From Entamoeba invadens IP1 (lineage: Eukaryota; Evosea; Mastigamoebida; Endamoebidae), in assembly GCF_000330505.1 (NCBI RefSeq), contig NW_004440440.1:76434-140433 (forward strand): a stretch of DNA of 64,000 nucleotides, read 5' to 3'. Of this stretch, positions 43,853 to 53,384 are shown one piece after another. How positions within the stretch are numbered: position 1 is the first letter of the stretch; every line of letters begins with the position of its first letter. The notes under the pieces were generated by a model. The model did not search any database. It saw only the letters and a list, made by a program, of their open reading frames with translations, and was not told where the DNA came from. A program made the position numbers and the translations under genes.

Positions 43853-45129
43853 TCAATAATCGAACCCAGTAAACAATGGGACTTTGATGTATTTAATCTT
43901 CACCTTCATAGTCAAATCAACCGACGCCAAATTCTCTAACCCCGACGGTAACACTTCCACCATTTTCTCTGTGCATGCAATGACATTTTCAGTGAGTTCC
44001 TTTTCGCTCATTGAAAGTGAGCCAATTGCTGCTGTAATCTCGCCATGTGAGATACCCATCATCACAGCAGTGCCCTGCATGATTCTATCAAACTCGAATT
44101 TAAGTTTGTCTTCTTTCACATTGATTGGGATGATACACTTGCCGGACATGACCTCCGCGTCGAAATACGATCTTCGGAGGTATAAGTATCCACCCTCCAT
44201 CAAAAAGAGGTCGTATTTATCCGCCAACTCGCGTTGCATCGCGTGAGTGTAATACCTCTTTTTAAGCTGTTCGAGTGTAATCACTTTTGCTTTGATCCCC
44301 ACCTTTTTCATTCGCTCTTTCATCACATCTTTTGCGGTGTTTGTGAAGATGCACGCAGTCAAATCTTTCTTGATTGGGTGTGGAAGAGGGCTAAGCGTTA
44401 GTTCTCTTCGATGCGTCTAAAGACAAATTCCACATCAATAGTATTTTTTATCATTAATATATAGTAAAAGTAGGGTTTTCAACAAGATGAAACAAACATG
44501 AATTGGAAGGTAGGTTGACTGTCTTTGTGTGTGTAACATCCGAAACAGAGTTGAATGATCTTATCCTTAGAGAACAAGTCGATTGTATTATCGGCTTCGG
44601 TGCTCTTTTTGTTGATGTCTTTGAGCACTTGAACAGCCTCTGTGATCAATTTAGGATTGATAGTGGTGAACTTTTGAAGCTTAGCATCTTTCACGATGAT
44701 CTCTTTACCGTCCAGAAATAGATTAAAGTCTTTGTCGCCAATTGTTTCAACGATTTGATGATGTGCCTCATCGGCAGTCATTTTGCTATATAAAATGTCT
44801 TCGAAGTGTTGGTAATGTTTGAAACTTTCTTCTTTCTTTTCCTCTTCATTTACTTCTTTCTTGTCATCAGTTTGAAGGTCTTGTGGCGCTTCGCTCGACG
44901 AATCGTCATCGGCTTCCTTTTCTTCGACTTCTTTTGGTGCTTCTTCACTCGTTTCTTTGGACTTTTCTTCACTCTGAGTCGATTGAGAAGACTTTTCTTC
45001 TTCTTTGGAAGAGACATCGGCCACTTCAGGCTCCTCTTCTTCGACTTTTTTCTCTTCTTTCTTCTTGTGTGACACCTGCTTATCCTTTTTAAACGACGCT
45101 CTCTTGTTGTTTTTGCTGAATTTTGGCAT
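43853..45129 (-). CDS. Ribosomal L1-fold ribosome-biogenesis factor (Utp30/Cic1/RSL1D1 type), two exons
   Basis: Exon 1 (44498-45129) begins at ATGCCAAAATTC; a TTG-started extension of 14 codons upstream is ignored. It encodes a basic then very acidic, Glu/Ser/Lys-rich N-terminus (about 110 residues), then the start of an L1 domain. A GTTTGT intron (44391-44497, 107 nt, CTTAG) joins FQF..I|PLPHPIKK in frame to exon 2 (43853-44390). The fusion recreates the L1 signature block of an I-P-L-P-H strand followed by ACIFTNTAKD. The total is 389 residues. Proteins with a long charged extension on the L1 fold act in nucleolar pre-rRNA processing (Utp30, Cic1/Nsa3), unlike the 217-residue ribosomal L10a. 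An earlier acceptor (TTTAG) would run into a stop six codons later. Confidence 0.75.
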
Positions 45130-45344
45130 TGATTCTACTTTCTGAGTTAAACCTAGTCTAGACCTTTCCAATGATATTTTTAACTATACACCTTAATCGA
45201 TAGTAATACTATAACTTCTTATTCTAATTAGCTTTTGTTTTGTTCCCAAGTTAATTATTTTGCACATTTAATAATATATAAACTATTTATATTAAATATA
45301 TTCTATTAAATATAACACTTGAATGGAACTTGTTACTTACTTTT

Positions 45345-47042
45345 TCAATGCGTTTTAACGAATATCCCCATCAACGCGATAAAAATCAACAACAAGAGCA
45401 CGTTGTGGCATACCATCATTTGCTCCTTGAACGTCAACTTTGTCATTTGGTTGGAGACTCTGATTACTAACCCCTTTTGTGTAGCTTCCTCATCTTTTTT
45501 GATCTCTTCAAACAACTCAATGTACTTCTGAACGTCCTTTCGACACGCTTTCTCAAGCTTTAAGACTAAGTCCTTCTCCTTCTCATCACCTTTCTTCTTC
45601 ATAATTATATTCCCTTGGAAACATATAGTGGACTCAGTCTTATTAACACTTTGCACAGTCATTCGCGTCTCGACGGTGAAGTAATCTGAGAAGTCCAAGT
45701 AGTTCATCACACTCCCAACAATGAGTGTCTCCTTCTTGAGTTGATAGAACTGTTGTACCTGACTTCTTGTGGTGATTTGTTTATTCAAATTTGGCGAAGT
45801 GATTGTTGTGATAGTCCGCACTTGACTATTGTCCCCCTTCTCCCAGTCTTCTATCTCCACATCAGACTCTCCTTTCTCCTCAAGCATCTTCTTCTGCGTC
45901 TCCTTCGACTTGTCTGATAAAAAGTATTTAAAGAAGTCCAAATGCGTGAATGGGAGAGTTGACTCATGCACTGTTTTCATCTTACTCTGTTTGAAGAATT
46001 TCGGCTCTGGCGCGTCGTCAGCCATAAACTGTTTATCCCCACCGTTAGCAACTGTTTTCCCTGAGATCTTTTCACCATAAATTCTGATCATCGTGTCGAT
46101 GTCCTTCTTCGCGTTGGAGACTCCTTGTGATTCGATTGTTGAGCGCAAGACTGTTTTCTTCATAAAATACACTGCGAAGTCCTCTTTGAAGACACATTGC
46201 TTCTCTCCTTTCGGTGTCACAGAAATTTTGTATTCCAGTCTGAAAGTATCTCCGTATGGGACTTCGGGCGTTTGATTGGTTGAACCCAAATAAAGCACAT
46301 CTCCATCGAAAAAATAGACGGTTTGTGTCACTGTCTTTGCGACTTGTGGACCAAATGGGATTCCTTTCAGTGGCACGGAGAATTCTTCATTTCTTAGATA
46401 CCCCCACTTTTCGTTCTCTTCAAAGTCAGACACAGCGATGTCAAAGATGTCTTTCTCTGTTAAGATCTGTTTGTAAGTCTCTTTGGCTTCATTTCGAATG
46501 AACTTCTCGTAAAAGTCTTTTACGGAGCATTCCAATGTTGCTTCATTCCCAGTTTGAAATTCCGTTGATAACAAAAAGCCATCGAAAGACGCTTTATGTG
46601 GTGTGGAGGGCGCGGAGAGTTGGGTGGCTGGGGTGGGCGAAGAAGAAACTATTGAAGTGATTTGGTTGTTATTTTTAAGGCAATATGCGTTCCAGTGTTG
46701 TGTCGCTGTTGCGATGAATTTCTCGGAGTTCTCGAGACCACTCACAGTGATTGCCTCGTGTCGGATCAATACAATTTTAAGGACATTGCCTTGTGAAGTG
46801 ATCCCAGCGATGTCCTCAAACTTCCAGACCTCCGCATTTGATTTCATCACTTGAGGCCAGAAACACACGTGAAGGTTAAAGATATAGATTTTGCCTAGAC
46901 GGGGTAAATTGGTCTTCAATGAACACTTTGATGCGCATACAAGTGTCTCGCTACACGGCAGACCAAATCTGTCGATGTATTTCTTCATTTCAATTTTTTC
47001 CTCTAACACCGATGGAGTTAGTGTGGGGTCTAAGTTTTGCAT
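45345..47042 (-). CDS. Lam/Aster (GRAMD1)-type sterol-transfer protein with GRAM and two VASt domains
   Basis: 565 residues. An N-terminal GRAM domain (about 28-120) has the pattern CSLKTNLPRLGKIYIFNLHV and ends in the helix ENSEKFIATATQHW. Two VASt/StART-like domains follow, about 165-320 (SVKDFYEKF, KTVTQTVYFF) and 350-510 (LDFFKYFL, RTITTITSPNLNKQI, TRSQVQQFYQLKKET). A C-terminal hydrophobic anchor (VLLLLIFIALMGIF) precedes a short end. This GRAM-StART-TM order is that of the Lam/Ltc/Aster family, which sits in the ER at contacts with the plasma membrane and moves sterol; two lipid domains are as in Lam2 and Lam4. The ATG at 47042 is the first in frame. Confidence 0.85.
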   Translation of the reverse strand: MQNLDPTLTPSVLEEKIEMKKYIDRFGLPCSETLVCASKCSLKTNLPRLGKIYIFNLHVCFWPQVMKSNAEVWKFEDIAGITSQGNVLKIVLIRHEAITVSGLENSEKFIATATQHWNAYCLKNNNQITSIVSSSPTPATQLSAPSTPHKASFDGFLLSTEFQTGNEATLECSVKDFYEKFIRNEAKETYKQILTEKDIFDIAVSDFEENEKWGYLRNEEFSVPLKGIPFGPQVAKTVTQTVYFFDGDVLYLGSTNQTPEVPYGDTFRLEYKISVTPKGEKQCVFKEDFAVYFMKKTVLRSTIESQGVSNAKKDIDTMIRIYGEKISGKTVANGGDKQFMADDAPEPKFFKQSKMKTVHESTLPFTHLDFFKYFLSDKSKETQKKMLEEKGESDVEIEDWEKGDNSQVRTITTITSPNLNKQITTRSQVQQFYQLKKETLIVGSVMNYLDFSDYFTVETRMTVQSVNKTESTICFQGNIIMKKKGDEKEKDLVLKLEKACRKDVQKYIELFEEIKKDEEATQKGLVIRVSNQMTKLTFKEQMMVCHNVLLLLIFIALMGIFVKTH

Positions 47043-47770
47043 ATAACGGGTGTTTTTTTCAAGTTTTGCTCACTCACTTGAACAGAATCTTTCCTTTCAA
47101 ATGTAACTCAAAAACGTGAGTTGTTTGGTCATTTGGATCAATACTGTGGTAACTATTATCAAGTTATTTAGAAGCAAATTCACTCAACTGTTACTCTTTT
47201 TATCGGATTCTATTTTAAATTGAAATGACTTCGTTCACTTTTTATTGTTTCTTGATTGAATTCTAATTGCCGATATCTACTCTTTCTGTTTAATCATTTT
47301 ATTGGGTGTAAAATATGTTATTCAAAATGTTATATAAATTTGAAAAAATGGTATTGAAAATGTTTTAAATAAATGGGGAAAATGGTGACGTGGAAGAACA
47401 TCTCCAAAAATACGAAGTCTTCAAATTTTATAGTAAAAATAATAATAAGAAGAGCTAATAATTTTTTCTTTGTTGAAAAAACACTAACCGATAAATTACT
47501 AGTAAAATGTATTAAAATATATAATACAAAATAGAGTGGAGGTTCTTCAAAAATAAAAAATTCAAACTGATCCATATATAATGGAAAGTCCGTACGTGTC
47601 GCCTTCGTGTGGATTATTGATTGAACAAATATCCCGAAAAAACGGTATAAAAAAGACCAATAATAGTTGAAAAAGGGTTGTCATAAAAATAACTAAAACG
47701 ACACGTAGTCGTAAGTACGTGGCAACAATATGTCGGAATATATAAAGTGATAATAGAAAAAAATTATATC
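47043..47770. other. Spacer between divergent genes, HSP70 promoter
   Basis: A 728-bp shared upstream region. Nearer HSP70 it contains GGTATAAAAAAG at about 47645 and ATATATAAAG close to the start, either of which could serve as TATA. I see no clear heat-shock element in the form of three alternating GAA/TTC blocks. A minus-strand 81-residue frame at 47330-47575 is rich in Phe and Ile and is probably chance. Confidence 0.5.
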
Positions 47771-49759
47771 ATGGCTACAAACAAAGGACCAGCTGTTGGT
47801 ATTGATTTGGGTACCACATACTCATGTGTCGGTATCTGGCAAAACGATCGTGTTGAGATCATTGCTAACGATCAGGGTAACAGAACTACCCCATCATATG
47901 TCGCTTTCACTGACTCTGAAAGACTTATTGGTGACGCTGCTAAGAACCAAATTGCTATGAACGTCCACAACACCGTCTTCGATGCTAAGAGACTTATCGG
48001 AAGACGTTTCAGTGACCCAGCTATTCAAGACGATATGAAGCACTGGTCATTTACTGTTATCAATGATGGTAATGACAAGCCATTGATTCAAGTCGAATAC
48101 AAAGGTGAGACCAAGAAGTTCACCCCAGAAGAAATCAGTTCAATGGTCTTGACTAAGATGAAAGAGACCGCAGAATCATTTGTTGGAAAGACTGTTAACA
48201 ACGCAGTCATTACTTGCCCAGCTTACTTCAACGACTCACAGAGACAAGCCACTAAGGACGCCGGTACCATTTCTGGAATGAACGTTTTGAGAATTATTAA
48301 CGAGCCAACTGCCGCTGCTATTGCTTACGGACTCGACAAGAAGGTCGACAAAGAAAAGAACGTCTTGATCTTCGATCTTGGAGGAGGAACATTCGATGTC
48401 TCTCTTCTTGCTATTGACGATGGTGTCTTTGAAGTCAAAGCAACCAACGGTGATACACATCTTGGAGGTGAAGATTTTGATAACAGAATGGTCAACCACT
48501 TCATCGCCGAGTTCAAGAGAAAGTATAAGAAGGACATTTCTGGCAATGCAAGAGCAGTCAGAAGACTCAGAACCGCTTGCGAAAGAGCTAAAAGAACTTT
48601 GTCATCATCTGCCACTGCTAACATCGAAGTCGATCAATTGTTCGAAGGTATCGATTTCTATACCTCACTCACCAGAGCCAGATTCGAGGAACTTAACATT
48701 GATCTTTTCAAGTCAACAATCGGTCCAGTTGAAAAGGTTCTCCAAGACGGTAAACTCGATAAAGGAAGCATTGATGATGTTGTCTTGATTGGTGGTTCAA
48801 CTCGTATCCCAAAGGTTGTCTCCCTCCTTCAAGACTTCTTCAATGGAAAGGAACCAAACAAGAGCATTAACCCAGACGAGGCTGTTGCTTATGGTGCTGC
48901 TGTTCAAGCTGCCATTTTGACCGGAAACGGAGGAAAAGCCACAGAAGACGTCTTGTTGCTTGATGTCGCTCCATTGACTCTTGGTATTGAAACTGCCGGT
49001 GGTGTCATGACTGCTTTGATCCCAAGAAACTCTACCATCCCAGCAAAGAAGTCCCAAGTCTTCTCAACATACGCTGATAACCAACCAGGTGTCTTGATTC
49101 AAGTCTTCGAAGGTGAAGCTTCAATGACCTCACACTGCAATTTGCTCGGTAAATTCGAATTGTCTGGTATCCCACCAGCACCAAGAGGTGTCCCACAAAT
49201 TGAAGTCACTTTCGATATTGATGCCAATGGTATCTTGAATGTTTCTGCTGAAGATAAGACCACTGGAAAGAAGAACAAGATCACCATCACAAACGACAAG
49301 GGAAGACTCTCAAAGGAACAAATCGACAAGATGGTCGCTGATGCAGAGAAATTCAAGGCTGAAGACGACAAGATGAAAGCTAAAATTGAAGCTAAGAATG
49401 GTCTCGAGAACTTCTGCTACTCAGTCAAGAACACTTTGAACGAAGAAGTCGGAAAGAAATTGCCAGCTGAAGATAAGACCGCTATTGAAGACCTCGTCAA
49501 AGAGACTTTGGAATGGTTGGACAAGAACCAATCAGCTTCTAAGGAAGAATTCGAGGCGAAACAAAAGGAGGTTGAGGCTAAGGTCCAACCAATCTTCACT
49601 AAAATGTATCAACAAGGTGCTGCTGCTGGTGGAATGCCAGGCGGTATGCCACAAGGAGGAATGCCAGGAGGATTCCCAGGCGCAGGTGCTGCTCCACAGG
49701 GTGGAAACAACGCTAAACCAGCAAGCTCAAAGGGACCAACTATTGAGGAGGTCGATTAA
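47771..49759 (+). CDS. HSP70: Cytosolic HSP70 chaperone
   Basis: The ATP-driven chaperone of the cytosol and nucleus. From the ATG at 47771 ([10 protein letters not shown]) it is 662 residues. A GTG-started extension of eight codons upstream is not used. Signatures: [12 protein letters not shown] (signature 1), [14 protein letters not shown] (signature 2), [12 protein letters not shown] (signature 3). The substrate-binding domain follows and the lid is a lysine-rich helix. The tail has GGMP repeats and ends in IEEVD, the cytosolic EEVD motif that binds TPR co-chaperones. Codon use is strongly biased to A/C-ending codons, unlike its neighbours, indicating high expression. No ER signal or mitochondrial leader is present. 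Confidence 0.98.
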   Translation: MATNKGPAVGIDLGTTYSCVGIWQNDRVEIIANDQGNRTTPSYVAFTDSERLIGDAAKNQIAMNVHNTVFDAKRLIGRRFSDPAIQDDMKHWSFTVINDGNDKPLIQVEYKGETKKFTPEEISSMVLTKMKETAESFVGKTVNNAVITCPAYFNDSQRQATKDAGTISGMNVLRIINEPTAAAIAYGLDKKVDKEKNVLIFDLGGGTFDVSLLAIDDGVFEVKATNGDTHLGGEDFDNRMVNHFIAEFKRKYKKDISGNARAVRRLRTACERAKRTLSSSATANIEVDQLFEGIDFYTSLTRARFEELNIDLFKSTIGPVEKVLQDGKLDKGSIDDVVLIGGSTRIPKVVSLLQDFFNGKEPNKSINPDEAVAYGAAVQAAILTGNGGKATEDVLLLDVAPLTLGIETAGGVMTALIPRNSTIPAKKSQVFSTYADNQPGVLIQVFEGEASMTSHCNLLGKFELSGIPPAPRGVPQIEVTFDIDANGILNVSAEDKTTGKKNKITITNDKGRLSKEQIDKMVADAEKFKAEDDKMKAKIEAKNGLENFCYSVKNTLNEEVGKKLPAEDKTAIEDLVKETLEWLDKNQSASKEEFEAKQKEVEAKVQPIFTKMYQQGAAAGGMPGGMPQGGMPGGFPGAGAAPQGGNNAKPASSKGPTIEEVD

Positions 49760-49912
49760 AAAAGTTATAAGTGAGTGGGTTTCATCCTTTGTTTGTATTC
49801 TATTAATTGTAAATTATTTATATAGTATATATAATTAAAAATAATCATAATTTATAAAAATATTTTTAATTGAAATTTTTTATTTTAATGAATAAAAAAT
49901 AAAAAATAAAAA

Positions 49913-49994
49913 TGCAAGAGGTGGGGTTCGAACCCACGCCTTCGAAAAGACTCGTACCTGAAACGAGCGCCTTGGACCACTCGGCCACTCTTGC
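49913..49994 (-). tRNA. tRNA-Leu(CAG), copy 1
   Basis: On the minus strand it folds as a class II tRNA of 82 nt without encoded CCA. The acceptor GCAAGAG pairs with CTCTTGC, with discriminator A. The anticodon arm is CTCGT-TTCAGGT-ACGAG with anticodon CAG, which reads CUG. A long variable arm (CTT-TTCG-AAG) and a T arm GTGGG-TTCGAAC-CCCAC follow. The A box (TGGCCGAGTGG) and B box (GGTTCGAACCC) are intact. A T-rich stretch follows the 3' end, suited to Pol III termination. There is no intron. Confidence 0.95.
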
Positions 49995-50084
49995 CATCTT
50001 ATTATCCTTTACTTAATATGCTATCTATATAAATATACTATATTTATATGAAACAAAAATTATAATAATTATTAAAAAGAAAAA

Positions 50085-50166
50085 CGACAACGGCAGGATT
50101 TGAACCTACGCCTCAAATGAGAAATGATTTCGAGTCATACGCCTTGGACCACTCGGCCACGTTGTC
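50085..50166 (-). tRNA. tRNA-Ser(CGA), copy 1
   Basis: On the minus strand the acceptor GACAACG pairs with CGTTGTC, with discriminator G. The anticodon loop CTCGAAA gives anticodon CGA, reading UCG. The variable arm CTCA-TT-TGAG is typical of serine tRNA. The first anticodon-stem pair is T-T, the other four pair. The T loop is TTCAAAT. T-rich DNA follows the 3' end. It lies 90 bp upstream of the tRNA-Leu gene on the same strand. Confidence 0.95.
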
Positions 50167-50186
50167 TTCTCTCTTTTAAATTAATA

Positions 50187-50810
50187 TTTTTCCATTTATT
50201 ACTACATATTAATTAGAAAAATAAAGAAAGATATCATTATTTAAATAATAACAGATAAATTTATGGGATTTGATTATATCTTCTTTAGGTTTTTCATTTG
50301 GCACAATATTATTGATAATCAAATGAACCCAATGGAATAAGTTATGTTGTGAAAATATATTGAATATGTTATCAACACAACAACAAAGATTGAAAAACAG
50401 TTTACAAATGTTAAAATAAAAATTAAAAAAAATAAAAAACTTGATTAAAATAGTTTTTTTAATTAAAAAATATCATTACTTATTGTCCCCTTATAATTAT
50501 TTATATCATTTTTTTTAATAAATTAAGTTCAAATGAAAAATATTTAAATTTATTAGTTTTTTAAACGTTAATATTTCTTCTATAAATATTTTTATAATAA
50601 AAACACTTATAATTAATAGTTTATTAATTATAAGTATAACACAATTTTAGTTCCAAAACCTCACAACAAAAACCAATAAATCAGTTTATTTAAATTATAA
50701 AAAAAATCATTCAAAAAACTACCGAACTTTCATTATTTATATCTAACTCTTTAAATGCCAGATTGTGGATATAATAAACCAGAAAAATATACAATTCAAA
50801 CATTCATTCA
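50187..50810. other. AT-rich spacer
   Basis: Unique DNA between the tRNA unit and the next gene. It contains A/T homopolymer tracts and the presumed promoter of the gene at 50811. No gene is seen. Confidence 0.55.
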
Positions 50811-52703
50811 ATGGAAACAGTATTAAAACGTATCCGAACCAACCCATTCCGTGTTTCTGACAAATCCCTTTATCAAAAACGCGACTTCAGCAAACCCACC
50901 CAGCCAACTCACAACAAACACAACACCCAAAAGTCGAAGGTGTATGTCAAGAAAGTGACTGACGAAAAAAAACTCGCCGAACAACGAAAAATAAAAAAGA
51001 GCGACTCAGCCACTGTAAAACAATTATCACAGCGCAGAGCACGTATTAATAAATGTATTAATGTTATTAACGCCGAGGTCATTGGCTTGGAACAATCAAA
51101 AGGACTTCCAGCAGAGAAACTTGCTCAAGTCATTGAATCTGATCTTCCTCAGTACAACCTCGGTACTTTTTTCTCTTCATTCCCAGAACCACTTGCTAAT
51201 ATCTCAAGGAAATTACGACACGTCAAAATTGCTGAAGACCTTGATGAGCGTCTCAAGACAGAAAAGTCCAAAACTGTTCTTTCAGCCGCCAAAAAGACGC
51301 AAAAAGTGTTTTACGAATTAGTCGACGCCGCAGCCAAAATTGGCATCTCAAGAGAACCAATTTTGATTGCACTGTTCTACAATTATGGACTCTCTTTACT
51401 TAATAACATGACACGAAGAGCTGCAAAGTTCATGAATGACTACAAAAAGGAAGGCGACGAATTCCTCAGAAACATTCAAAAGAAATACGAAGCGGAGAAG
51501 CCTGAGAGAGACTTGAAAATCAGAATTAAAAAGTACAATCAAGTGGATGGAAATGTCAAAACAGTTAAGTCTATCATTACTTCGTTGGAAGAGACAATAA
51601 CTCTATTGAAAGATCCCAAAAGCAAAATCAGCACGATATCTCCAGAAGGCAATGAGGAGTTTGTGTACGACGAAGAGTCAATAGAGTCAATCAATAACAT
51701 CATTAAATTGAAGATGAAACAAATAGAAAGGCTCCAAAAGCAGAATGATGAATTTGTTGAGCATGACGATGAACTGAAACGTTTAACGAAGTACAACACA
51801 CTCCACTTCGTACTTGTGTTGGATCACAAGAATCCACATGTCATTGATTTGGATATGAAAGCTTCTTATTTTGACCGAGTGAAAAAGTCTGAAGAGAAAA
51901 TCAAACAATTTGCTGCTGAGAAGCAGTTCGTGAAAGACGTCTGTATTCCCGAAGACATAGTTGGAAGGTATTTGCCTAAATTGAATGGGAAAGTGAGAGA
52001 TCGAGTTGACGATGAGTTCATCCCCAAAGTCGAAGATGTAAATACGAAAGAAAACTATACTGGAAATAAAGTGGTGAGTCAAAAAGCATTGGACAAAGCA
52101 AAGAAGAACGCATTTGAGATCAGTTTTACAGACTCGTTTGAGTGTAACCTTTTCAATAGGAATTTTAGAGTGTTTGGGAATGGGTTGTTATACAAAGTTA
52201 CAATGGAAAATGCGAATTACCCACGAAGAGTCGAAAAGAATTATGGTGCTATTGTGATGAATCACGCCAAACAGATTTATGCTCAAGCGCATCCTCAGAA
52301 TAATTCATATTGTTACCATCGTATATCTTCAGAGAGTTTTGTTGTTGCAGTGAACAATATCACTCATAAGATGTTTAAAACCACCAAACAAAACTTGATT
52401 GATCTTGCAAGGGCGTTGTTTGAACAAATTAACAACACAAATATTAAGACCAAAACAATTTATATTTCTGAGTACACAATAGTAAAAAAAGTGTTTGAAG
52501 ATTATTCATATCCAGAGATCTTGGAGAGAATCGGAAATAACACAATCGAACCCATTTTAAGAGAAGAAAGAGAAATTCTTTACAGAATAGAAATGAAAGA
52601 AATGATAGAACGAGCAACTAAGAAAATTACTGTCAATGAAGCAATAAAGGAACAAAACGACTATGAGTTTGATGATGAAGATTATTCCTTTTCAGAAGAC
52701 TAA
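50811..52703 (+). CDS. Hypothetical coiled-coil protein, 630 residues
   Basis: I do not recognise the family. The N-terminal 70 residues are basic and Gln/Asn-containing. Helices and coiled coil occupy about 80-340 (KKTQKVFYELVDAAAKIG; later IKLKMKQIERLQKQNDEF). After about 345 the protein looks more globular (LHFVLVLDHKNPHVIDLD, VFGNGLLYKVTMENANYP), and it ends in an acidic tail (EFDDEDYSFSED). No signal peptide, membrane span or catalytic motif is visible. The codon pattern and absence of stops over 1.9 kb make the gene itself certain. The acidic end and basic start would suit a structural or nuclear role, but that is a guess. Confidence 0.85.
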   Translation: METVLKRIRTNPFRVSDKSLYQKRDFSKPTQPTHNKHNTQKSKVYVKKVTDEKKLAEQRKIKKSDSATVKQLSQRRARINKCINVINAEVIGLEQSKGLPAEKLAQVIESDLPQYNLGTFFSSFPEPLANISRKLRHVKIAEDLDERLKTEKSKTVLSAAKKTQKVFYELVDAAAKIGISREPILIALFYNYGLSLLNNMTRRAAKFMNDYKKEGDEFLRNIQKKYEAEKPERDLKIRIKKYNQVDGNVKTVKSIITSLEETITLLKDPKSKISTISPEGNEEFVYDEESIESINNIIKLKMKQIERLQKQNDEFVEHDDELKRLTKYNTLHFVLVLDHKNPHVIDLDMKASYFDRVKKSEEKIKQFAAEKQFVKDVCIPEDIVGRYLPKLNGKVRDRVDDEFIPKVEDVNTKENYTGNKVVSQKALDKAKKNAFEISFTDSFECNLFNRNFRVFGNGLLYKVTMENANYPRRVEKNYGAIVMNHAKQIYAQAHPQNNSYCYHRISSESFVVAVNNITHKMFKTTKQNLIDLARALFEQINNTNIKTKTIYISEYTIVKKVFEDYSYPEILERIGNNTIEPILREEREILYRIEMKEMIERATKKITVNEAIKEQNDYEFDDEDYSFSED

Positions 52704-53384
52704 ATGGTAAGCCATTAATTATGATGTTTTTATGTTGTGAAATAATTGTGTTTAATATTAAGATTTGTATTCGATACAATTGTACTTCGTTGAAACTCAT
52801 GTTGTTGATATATTTTTTAACAACAATACTAAAAATAAATCAATAATATATACAATAATAATTGGTTCAAAAAAATGTGTTTTCTGAATAAGTACAATAT
52901 CTTTCAAAAGTACGTCACTCAGCATTTTAAACATGTTCAAATATTGCTCAATTGAAAACAAATCATCAATTTATGAAATCAAAAGTAAATCAATTTTTAA
53001 TTTAAAAAGGTATTTTTTATTAGTTTTTATATAGTTAACTGTGAATTTAAATATAATGTAAATTTTTATAATAATTTTGAGATTAAAAATTCAATATAAC
53101 ATATTTATAATTTTACAAACCATACGAAAAACATACCAAAAGCAATTATACTTCCTTTTTTATTACATGTTAGTGGAGTAACATAACTCTGTTTATTGAA
53201 GTTTTCACTTTTAAAAACTTCAATGGTTGAAGTTTTATGTTTCTTCAAAAAGTTTCATTTTTTAATTCATTAATTATATAACATTTCAGGAAACTATACC
53301 AAATAGAATCTCACATAACAAGTAACAATTCAAAAATCAAGACCATAATATTTAAAGCCATTATTTAATAATAATTTCAGAGAG
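52704..53384. other. AT-rich spacer
   Basis: A 681-bp spacer upstream of the profilin-concatemer gene. TTTCAG occurs just before its ATG (53375-53380) and again at about 53285, so a short non-coding first exon is possible. Nothing else is recognised. Confidence 0.5.

Larger units (their letters stand above)
49901..50186. repeat. 286-bp direct repeat, copy 1 (tRNA-Leu/tRNA-Ser unit)
   Basis: It is identical to 58655-58940 except for one base (A at 50067, G at 58821). It contains both tRNA genes and the 90 bp between them. The two copies are in the same orientation and 8754 bp apart. Flanks are unrelated outside these limits. Confidence 0.97.

Noticed and set aside
47330..47575. 81-codon Phe/Ile-rich minus-strand frame upstream of HSP70
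   Set aside because: Composition expected from AT-rich spacer; it lies in the shared promoter region.
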